Assembly (NCBI GenBank): GCA_951213105.1
Contig: OX578152.1
Coordinates: forward strand, 73,297,180 to 73,361,179
Length of the DNA: 64,000 nucleotides
Direction of reading: 5' to 3'
Origin: Amaurobius ferox
Taxonomy: Eukaryota; Arthropoda; Arachnida; Araneae; Amaurobiidae
Below the pieces are notes generated by a model. That model searched no databases and was not told where the DNA came from. It saw only the letters and a list, made by a program, of their open reading frames with translations. Below are positions 56,195-64,000 of the stretch, piece after piece (position 1 is the stretch's first letter; each line of letters opens with the position of its first letter). The translations under genes were made by a program, and so were the position numbers.

Positions 56195-56260
56195 GTCAAT
56201 ATTTTCAACCCTGTCACAATACTTTTCCCATACTATACATTATACTACGCATGTGGGAAG
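56195..56260 (+). mobile_element. Isolated terminal fragment of a hairpin-ended element
   Basis: TTTTCAACCCTGTCACAATA followed by CTTTTCCCATACTATACATT and TATACTACGCATGTGGGAAGA recalls the hairpin end seen at 6260-6310. The remainder of the element is absent. Confidence 0.5.
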
Positions 56261-56694
56261 ATAAAGACGATTTTTTTTTCCTTTTACAAAGCAACAAAAA
56301 CGTGTGAATCTTTTGCGAAGTTATGCATATTTTGCTTCTGAAGTGGATACGAGAGAAGATAACCTTCAAAACCTTCAAGTTTATCTTTAACAATAGAGAT
56401 TCAAAGGATGTTAACGACTATCATAATTAATAAAAAGAAAATCGGAAAATCCATCCGTCCTTGGTAAAGACTCCGCAGCGATAGGTAAGAACTCTTATTT
56501 CTCAATAAAGGAAAATAAAATACATACAGACATCTTAAATGGTGTGACCTTGAACTGTGAGAATATTTTAAAGCGTTTTTGTTGGGAATGTAGGTTTTTA
56601 CTTTGGCGACATATTTAATACTTTGGCGTCATCCACAACGGCGCCAATCACCTTGCTAAAATATATGAATTGTGAGCAAATAGGCATGATGAGC

Positions 56695-57180
56695 AATAAG
56701 CATCAGTGGACGCTTATTTTATTTAAATTTTACTACTGTTATTTTCTATGTTATGGGGGAAAATGTAAACGTTTTTGTAAAAAGGAAATAAATTGCTGTA
56801 ATGAATTAAATTATTTAGGTATTTTATTTGCATACACTATCACTACATTTATATTCATATTTTATACTATTTAGGTCCAGTTATATCATTATAAGCATCA
56901 GTACACGCTTATTTTATTTAAATTTTGTTACTGTTATTTTCTATGTTATTGAAAAAGAAATGTAAACGTTTTTGTAAAAAGGAAATAAATTGCTATAATG
57001 AATTATAGTATTTAGGTAATATATTTCACTACATTTATATTCATATTTTATATTATTTAGGTCCAGCTGTATCATTATAAGCGTCCGTGGAAGAATATTT
57101 TATTTAAATTTTAGAACTGTTATTTTCTATGTTATCGGAAAAAAAATTTGTGAAAGTGAAATAAATTGCTGTAATTTTGT
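56695..57180 (+). repeat. Tandem repeat, three units of about 185-190 bp
   Basis: ATAAGCATCAGTGGACGCTT (56696), ATAAGCATCAGTACACGCTT (56891) and ATAAGCGTCCGTGGAAGAAT (57076) head three units sharing ATTTTATTTAAATTTT, CTGTTATTTTCTATGTTAT, GGAAATAAATTGCTRTAAT and ATATTATTTAGGTCCAG. An 83-codon frame here is incidental. Confidence 0.9.
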
Positions 57181-57639
57181 ATAAAAGGGAAAATTATTAG
57201 TTGGAATATAATATTATAATTTGTGTAGCAACAACCCTCTATACAAAATTACACGTATTTACACATTGTTTTGAATATCTTGTTGATAATCTTTTCTGCA
57301 TTTCTCAAGTACAGCAGTGAATTTTTTTGAAAATTCATCATGGAATATTCATTACAATTACAAGGTACTAATAGGAAATTTCAGAAATTCCAAGGTTACT
57401 GGAAGCTAACTATGATCCATAAGTAAAGATTTTAGTAGTTAAGAAAAACGAGTAAAATACGACCACGTTGTTACTTTTAGTAATATGTGCATGAAAATTA
57501 CTAGAGAAAAATGTATTTTCTACTTTTCATTGCAATTTGAAATAAAAACGTGTTCTGTAAAAAGTTTTTAATATATTTTTTTATATACTTTTTAGTCTTT
57601 GAAGAGCTGAGGATCATGAACTGAAGTAGAAATACTAGA
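57181..57639. other. Intergenic DNA, nothing recognised
   Basis: No supportable feature. Confidence 0.45.
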
Positions 57640-58281
57640 ATTAATTCGTAGACTACCCAACTGGAAAGCTGCAGGAATTGACCGGGTAGAAGACCCAAAT
57701 CGCTCAACTCACCCTAGGGTATGAGCAAAAAGTCCAATACAATTCAGGTGGATGGACCCAAAACCACTGGCTCTGGAATTGGGCAACATGACCACTGAAC
57801 CAGTTCGCTCACAGGATTTGACTGGGTGTACAAATTATTCATTAAGAAATGTACAGTACTCCACCCCTTCGTAGTGAAAGAAATAAAGAAGATCATGAGT
57901 AGAGAGGTAGATCCAAAAGAATGGTTCTGCGCCAGGATCACTTATCTACTTCCTAAGATCAAATCACTTACTGGTATCAAGTACTTTAGGCCAATAACGT
58001 GCATGCAGAACTTGTATAAGCTTATGACAAAGTTTGTCACGACGAAACTTTGCTGTGTGGAAATATTTAACCCAAAGACGCAAATAATCCAAGAGGGAAG
58101 GGGGAAAATGGGGGGGGTCAACTCAAATTTGATAGTATATTGTATATTGTCATCAGAAATACGTAACAATTCAAAGTTTCAAGTCGATTTGAACACCGGG
58201 TATTGGGTTAAAAATCGATTAAACGATTGTAATGTTAAAGAACAATGTAGTGAAAATCGTGTAAAAATTATGTTTTATTAA
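57640..58281 (+). pseudogene. Non-LTR retrotransposon reverse transcriptase fragment
   Basis: The open part (57826-58281) carries the first RT blocks of an R2/R4-Dong-like non-LTR element: FIKKCTVLHPFVVKEIKKIM, DPKEWFCARITYLLPKIKSL (canonical xxYLLPKxxxxxxPxNYRPITCL), then KYFRPITCMQNLYKLMTKFV. Upstream, LPNWKAAGID (canonical WKxPGPDGI) at about 57652 belongs to the same protein but is separated by about 140 bp that does not fit the family. Everything after TKLC is unrecognisable; the catalytic YxDD region, endonuclease and 3' end are missing. Strongly 3'-truncated relic. Confidence 0.75.
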
Positions 58282-58382
58282 AGATTAATTCTTTTAAAAA
58301 GTTTCGTAAAATTTCTCATAACATATAACTTTTCAATTTGGTAACAGGTCTGTCTCTGTAAATGTCAGCACATATCCCAGTA

Positions 58383-58800
58383 AACTGAATATAATGGAGG
58401 TAAAAGGAAGAAGTTAAACACTAAAATCTTATGATAATTACATGATATTTATTTCAGCTGTTAATTTTGCAAAAAAATGTTATCAGTTATCAGTATAAGG
58501 CAAATTAAAATTCAAACAATATAGAATATTCGCATTCAAATTTATTTAGACTATCAATTTTATCTCCATATATTCTTTTCTCTGTTCTATAACTATAAAA
58601 ACACTTATTATTTGTACTCATAATTAGATAACTTTAATTTAAAATTAAGCAAAACTACATATACTGTACACTACGCGATGGTGTGTCAAATGTAAACAGA
58701 TAGGATTTTACTAACACCAGAGACACCAAGATATAATTGTTAAAGCTTTATGCTATTTTCAAGCTTTTCTCCCGTAGGAGTTTCATTTCATTGCGAAATC
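58383..58800 (+). repeat. Dispersed repeat family E, copy 2
   Basis: Counterpart of 355-860 (landmarks listed there). It ends shortly before hairpin element H6. Confidence 0.55.
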
Positions 58801-58924
58801 TTACTAGAAGTATGGAATAAAATATATAAACCTATCAATAAGTAAAAAATATAGTGGAAAAGAAACTTAAATGGAAATTCTTCGTCTGTGTCAGTTAGCA
58901 TCCAAGCTCTATCTGAAGCCAATA

Positions 58925-59747
58925 TCAAAAATCTGATGAGGGCAGTACATGACTTTACCTGCGGACTCAAATTCATTTTTTCTTTATTTCTTTAATAATT
59001 CATTACATTGAGTTTAATTGCACAAAATAACACTAAATTTGCATTTTTAAATCAAATTTTGTTTTTATTTGGTAATTAGACATTTTTCCAAAGGTGGCAT
59101 AGCAAAAATGCAATAAATCTTAAATATCTCGAGAACGGCTAGACCTAGAGTAATGGAGTTGTTCTTACTCTTTTCCTCATCAAAAATTATGTATAAAGCA
59201 CTTAATTAATACATTTGAACATACGTAGTCTTTGTTCTAGATTTTGGCGGGCCATTTAGTAAAAAAAGGCAGGCTGTTCTTTTCCGAATCGTTCCAAAAT
59301 CTAATCAGTACCAGAGTGTCCCACAAGTAACTTATCTACTAAATTTTGTGAAAGTTGGTTGCTTAGTATTTCAGCTAGAGTGGACACATGAGATTTTTGC
59401 GGGATATTTCGCAAAAAAAAAAGGCGGATTCTTTTTTTCCGAATCATACTAAAAATTAATCAGCACTAGAGTCATACCCAAGTGACTTACCTACCAAATT
59501 TCATGAGATTCGATCCAATAGTTTTTTGGTTAGAGTGGATACATACATTGCACAAACAGACACACATATTCACAGACAGACACACAAATATACAGACAGA
59601 CAGACAGACACACAGACGTCACGCTAAAAGAGTATTTTCGTATTCTAGAGGTCCCAAAACGTGTAGATCCGTCGAAAACTCGAGTTGCGATTTTCGGTAT
59701 GATTTCAATACTTTCCCTATACATTACCATGTATTGCAGGGAAAGTA
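58925..59747 (+). mobile_element. Hairpin-ended microsatellite element H6
   Basis: Left end AAAAATCTGATGAGGGCAGT then CATGACTTTACCTGC; AATATCTCGAGAACGGCTAG; CCGAATCGTTCCAAAATCTA; a second, partial repeat of the same phrase at about 59440; a CAGACAGACACACA core (59545-59615); GACGTCACGCTAAAAG; a GTAGATCCGTCGAAAACTCG block; and a clean terminal stem-loop (ACTTTCCCTATACATTACCA to TGTATTGCAGGGAAAGT, 59710-59747). Confidence 0.9.
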
Positions 59748-60500
59748 AAAATTCTGATGTGGGCAGCATATGACTATCCCTGCAGACTTATATTCACGTT
59801 CTCTTTATTTTAATTCAATTTAATTCATTTTTAATTCAATTTTCGTTCTGATTTGGCAGCTGGAACTTATTTTCAAAGGTGGTGTAGCGAAAATACGAAA
59901 AAACTAAAATATCTCGAGGACGGCTAGTTCTAGTGTAATATGGTTGGTGTTATTTTTTTATCGTTAAAAATTACGTATAAAAGAAGTATTTAATGGATAT
60001 ATTTGAGAATACGTGGTTTTTATTTTAGATTTTAATGATTTTTGCAGACCATTTCCCAATAAAAGGCTCATTATTTTATGCCGAATCGTACCAGAATTTA
60101 ATCAGCACCAGGGTAACCCACAAGTGACTTACCTACCAAGTTTTGTAAAATTTGATCAATTAGTTTTACAGCTAGAGTGAATACAGGCAATTTTTGAGGG
60201 CGATTTTGCAAAAAAGGCAGATTCTGTAATCGCCAATCGAACCAAAAACTAATCAGCTCCAGGGTCACCTACAAGTGACCTACCTACCAAATTTTATGAA
60301 ATTTGGTTCATTAGTTTTTGAGTTAGAGTGGATACATACATTGCACAGATAGACAGACTAACAGACTCCAAAAAAGCTAAAAAAAATTTTCGTATTCTAG
60401 AGGTCCCTAAACTTGTAGATTCGTCGGAAACTCGAGTTGTGATTTTTGGTATGATTCCAATACTTAGGCTATACATTACCATGCATTGTAGGGAAAGTAA
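59748..60500 (+). mobile_element. Hairpin-ended microsatellite element H7, directly head-to-tail with H6
   Basis: It starts AAAATTCTGATGTGGGCAGC immediately after the H6 hairpin, follows the same landmark order with a much shortened core (about 60345-60380), and ends in a slightly decayed hairpin (CTTAGGCTATACATTACCAT to GCATTGTAGGGAAAGT). Sequence differences from H6 show that it is not a simple recent tandem duplicate. Confidence 0.88.
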
Positions 60501-60504
60501 AAAT

Positions 60505-61209
60505 AGATATATCAAATAAATGAAAATTTTAGGAACCAGAAATGGAAAGGCAACAGGAAGCGGAAATTCTTATGTGAACCCACCTTTCTTCTCTGGAATT
60601 TCTTTCTGAATCTACTATATCAGTCATCACTTAATATTTATCTGTAGCAGATCCTGAAACTTAAATTTTTTAGTTAAAAACGATAGCTTGACGAAATTAG
60701 TGCCGCCAAAAACAATACCTGTAATTTAAATATCGCTTATTCGAACCACTTTTTATCTAGCATTCATATCAGAAACAAGTATCAATAATTCATTAATAAA
60801 TTCATTGAATGATTAATAAAACTTTTGAATCAATGGCTTCGAGTTATAAGTCATGGATTGATCGCAACAAGGTTATTATATAGCCAGAATTTTGCTTTAC
60901 AGACGTCAAAAAGCAAAAGTTGGATAGCTTCAATAAAACCTATTTCTTCTTCCACTTTTGGAGATGTCAAATCAAACACCCGTCTAGCAGCATAGCGTGA
61001 AAAATAATATCATGCAATTCACGAGAAAAAAAAATATCCGTCTGTGGTTAAAGAGCAGTTTCAGATGATTGTCATTTACATCCTCCGCCGCATATCATAG
61101 GGTCATTGTACTATTCCTGTGAAAATTAGTATACCACCTACAAGAATAAGAAATTTTTAAGTTTTTTTCTCTTTAAACTTCTCCCTTTCAACCTTTTCAA
61201 CCTTATATA

Positions 61210-61210
<1 letters not shown>
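60505..61210. other. Intergenic DNA, nothing recognised
   Basis: No supportable feature. Confidence 0.45.
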
Positions 61211-61213
<3 letters not shown>

Positions 61214-61246
<33 letters not shown>

Positions 61247-61274
61247 TATTTAAATATATATATATATATATATA
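61214..61274. repeat. (TA)n microsatellite at the left flank of the Penelope-like relic
   Basis: TA tracts interrupted by TTAAATATTTAAA at about 61241-61254. Confidence 0.95.
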
Positions 61275-61618
61275 ATAATAGAAGTTTGAAAATCCAATGA
61301 ACGAAAAGTAAGAAGATGTAACACGATAAACCTAACTTTTTAAAAACACCCACAGAATAAAATATAATACAGCAAATCATCAATCAAATGGATTAAAAAT
61401 ACAAAACACTAGCTATCAAGTTACAGAAAATCAACCAAATTAAAAGGTATGGAAACAAAAAAAGAAAAACTTAAACTAAATTCAACTATCTAACTGGCGT
61501 ACAAAACAAATGTAAAAATCAATTAATCCTCAAGCATATGGAAAAAATAAAAAAATTAATATCGAATCAACAAGTCAATGAAAAATATAATACAAAGGTA
61601 TGGAATCGAAATATATAT

Positions 61619-61633
61619 ATGTGTGTGTGTGTG
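61619..61633. repeat. Short (TA)n(GT)n tract
   Basis: ATATATATATGTGTGTGTGT directly beyond the Penelope-like RT end. Confidence 0.9.
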
Positions 61634-61639
61634 CAAATT

Positions 61640-62660
61640 ATAATATTTTTATCAGACAGTCTAAAAATTCTGAAAAATTGATTAAGAATAATATTTTAGA
61701 ATAATTGAATAGAGTTACAAGAATTAATTGGTAATATTTTATTAATATTAAAATTAAAATTGTCTTTTTTATCATATTAGTAACAAGCCTATTGGATAGT
61801 TCAATACTTGGATTTAAATCTAAAAAACAAAAGCTATTACTAATTGATGGTTTATTAGGTAATAATTTCAAATTATTTGGATAGAAATCTATAGTAATGG
61901 TATCATTATCAGTGAAAACTAAACATATCAGATCATCAACATATCTATAAATTTTATAATCAGCAGATGTAAAAGAATGTTCATGAAGATAAAGGAATAA
62001 ATTAGCTAATATACTGCTACTGTAACCACTTTGCTGACACCAGATACTTGTAAGTATAAATCATTACCTTGAAAAATATAATTGTTGAATAGTACAAAGT
62101 GGAGAAGTGTGAGAAAATTTTTAAATTTAATACGATTAGAGTTATTTCAAATAAATGCATTATATAGTGTTAAAATTGCATCATAAAGATCGGTAGATTC
62201 AACTATGTTGATTTTATTAGTATTGTTAAAAATATCTTTGAAATCAAAAGTTTGAAAACTAATATTATTTTTATATAGATACTAAATTATTTTTTTTAAT
62301 TCGTTACTGTTATCTAAAATAAAGTATTTATTCCTAGAGTAAAGTAAACTATCATTTAGTATTTTTAAAATGTTAAGTAGTAATTTGTTAGCACTAGTAG
62401 AATAAGTATGATGACCACTAGTAACTGTTCTAAATTTAACAGGATTTTTATGAAATTTAGGAATGAGCACAATATATGGAAGTTTAAAAAAATTAGATTT
62501 TATATTCAAATCATTATGCAAATTGATAATTTTCTGTTTGCTGCTAATTATAGAGTGCAAATCAAGTTTAAATATACTATTATGCTTTAAACAATCTAAC
62601 AAATATTGTATATAAATTTTTTACAGATAATAACAACATAATTGGAGGCTTTATTAACAT
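61640..62660 (-). pseudogene. Penelope-like reverse transcriptase pseudogene
   Basis: Minus strand from about 62660, several frames: NKASNYVVIICKKFIYNI (the DKAxNxVVxCKKYYI block), then LPYIVLIPKFHKNPVKFRTV (the LPxxYWLPKLHKxPxKxR motif of these RTs), ISFQTFDFKDIFNNTNKINI (the TFDFxxxY first-Asp region), GYSSSILANLFLYLHEHSFT (GxxxSPxLANLFLxxYE) and IYRYVDDLICL with the catalytic YVDD encoded at 61932-61943. Then NSFCFLDLNPSIEL (FLDL motif). The catalytic motif is kept but stops and frameshifts destroy the frame. It could belong to another RT lineage with the same motifs, though the direct repeats favour a Penelope-like element. Confidence 0.75.
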
Positions 62661-62673
62661 AAGTAAATCAATG

Positions 62674-62776
<103 letters not shown>

Positions 62777-62971
62777 TAGTAGTTTGAAAATCGAATGAAC
62801 GAAAAGTAAGAAGATGCAACACGATAAACCTAACTTTCTAAAACACCCACAGAATAAAATATAAAACAGCAAATCATCAATCAAATGGAAAAAAATACAA
62901 AACACGGGTTATCAAATTACAGAAAATCAACAAAATTCAAAGGTATGGAAACGAATAAAGAAAAACTTAAA

Positions 62972-63168
62972 AAATCAAGCAATATCGCTTTACACGTGGA
63001 AAAAGGGCTAAGCCTAAATAAATGGAAATGTTCACTTCGTAAAATTCGTTCTTAAGTCCAAGTATTTTGACGAAACAGACATAAAATATGTATTAAGAAA
63101 ATGTATTAAGAAAATTTGGATTATATATATATACATACACACATTATATATATATATATATATATATA
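62972..63168. other. AT-rich spacer with (TA)n
   Basis: A TATATACATACACACATTATA tract leads into about 13 TA units ending near 63168. Confidence 0.7.
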
Positions 63169-63200
63169 CAGGATATCCCACAAAAAGTGAACAATTTAAG
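63169..63200. mobile_element. Single mariner-type end
   Basis: TACAGGATATCCCACAAAAAG resembles the CAGGRTGTCCCAAA terminus at 46854 and 47713, but no partner end is visible in the remaining 800 bp. Confidence 0.3.
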
Positions 63201-63287
63201 AATGTTTGAACCGTTATTTGTACACCCGTCGTTCCAACTGCAAAAATGCTTTACCAAGCTATCCAGCTCAACGAAAGAAGAAATAAA

Positions 63288-63328
63288 AAGAGCAATAGAA
63301 TCGGAACAAGAGCAATAGAATCGGAAGA
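63288..63328 (+). repeat. Short tandem duplication, two 20-bp units
   Basis: AAGAGCAATAGAATCGGAAC is repeated once with a base difference. Confidence 0.9.
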
Positions 63329-63387
63329 CCGGATACTTCATCATACCATAGTATGTGCTTAACGCTTGTGGAAACCGCACGCTCGCC

Positions 63388-63441
63388 CATAGGATTGACT
63401 GCAATGCCCATAGGATTGACTGCAATGCCCATAGGATTGGC
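63388..63441 (+). repeat. Minisatellite, three 21-bp units
   Basis: GCCCATAGGATTGACTGCAA plus T, three times. Confidence 0.95.
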
Positions 63442-64000
63442 TGTCAACATCTGCAACTTCGCCGTTTCTGGTTCAATTCCATCGAGCTAACTCGTTGTTC
63501 AATTCAGACGAAAAATCTTTATTCTATTAATCAACCGAAACTGTGTAGTTAAATATAAATAAATACAAAATAAAAATAAATCTTTCGAAAAACCAAAAAA
63601 ATATCGAAACTTTTTTTCTAAGTGGTCTGTAGCATCGTCACCCAACGCACGTCAACCTTTTCACATTTGAAATATGCTAAAAGAGTTATCATTCATAACA
63701 ATCTCCACGAGTAACGGAGTTACTCACTATTTTTCTTTTACTTTTCGCCCTTTCGCTAATGGTGTCAATGATAATTGACATATTTTTTAATATTTATTTT
63801 GCATTTCCTTTACAACATTTCTCGGTATTTCCACATGTTTATTTTATTTATGAAAATATTTGGAGTCTGATGCTCCATTCGATTTTTTCATACATTATAT
63901 TTCACAGCTTCCGATTGCACTTGCATTACAATCATTATCAGAATGAAAAGCAAAATATATCCTTTCAGATTTCGTGCCCAAGTTATCCTCTTGAAATATC
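63442..64000. other. Intergenic DNA, nothing recognised
   Basis: AT-rich DNA to the end of the window without supportable features. Confidence 0.45.

Overview
The window looks like intergenic, repeat-dense, AT-rich chromosomal DNA from an arthropod nuclear genome, most likely a spider. That assignment is an inference. It rests on (TA)n-rich low-GC DNA, several tRNA-related SINE families, many dead Tc1/mariner copies with arthropod-type transposases, and interspersed repeats with CA/GT cores. I see no complete, confidently recognisable host gene and no bacterial or viral genome structure. Two open, exon-like reading frames are the only host-gene candidates: a multi-pass membrane protein segment at 7750-8301 (-) and a 126-residue reading frame at 464-844 bases into the 48-kb segment (48464-48844, -).

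Region by region. 0-13 kb: diverged dispersed repeats, elements ending in a terminal hairpin with a microsatellite core (3.1, 4.9-6.3, 9.9-10.75 and 11.4-12.3 kb), two LTR-like sequences and two SINEs. 13-22 kb: a SINE-rich block with a Tc1 relic (14.03-15.25 kb), three SINE families and a tandem array (20.04-20.86 kb). 22-31 kb: a hAT-like MITE, a 215-bp satellite (24.8-25.87 kb), a pogo/Tigger-like MITE, a Tc1 relic and a mariner-type relic that abut each other. 31-34.5 kb: (TA)n tracts, one nearly 200 bp long. 34.8-42.5 kb: a tandem segmental duplication whose two units carry different later insertions, separated by a jerky/Tigger (DDE_1) transposase relic. 43.4-48.2 kb: two terminal-inverted-repeat elements, one containing a nested 288-bp palindrome. 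48-64 kb: more tandem repeats, a full-length SINE with target-site duplication, a non-LTR reverse transcriptase fragment, two head-to-tail hairpin-ended elements and a Penelope-like relic between direct repeats.

The most interesting system is one SINE family, called S1 here, with seven recognisable copies. All share one body and a (CAA)n-type tail, but the 5' heads differ. The copy at 53577-53860 has a tRNA-like head with A- and B-box-like motifs. The copy at 18152-18540 begins with a nearly complete 5S rRNA sequence, followed by a shortened tRNA-like segment that has lost the B box. The copy at 20877-21170 carries the 3' end of the same 5S sequence joined to the same shortened segment. Five copies are flanked by 11-14 bp direct repeats, so these composite sequences behaved as retroposed units. 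The second main system is a hairpin-ended family with a microsatellite core that resembles DINE-1/HINE-type non-autonomous Helentrons. One insertion (35530-36302) is confirmed by an empty paralogous site inside the segmental duplication.

All coordinates of repeats without a target-site duplication are approximate, since alignments were made by eye.
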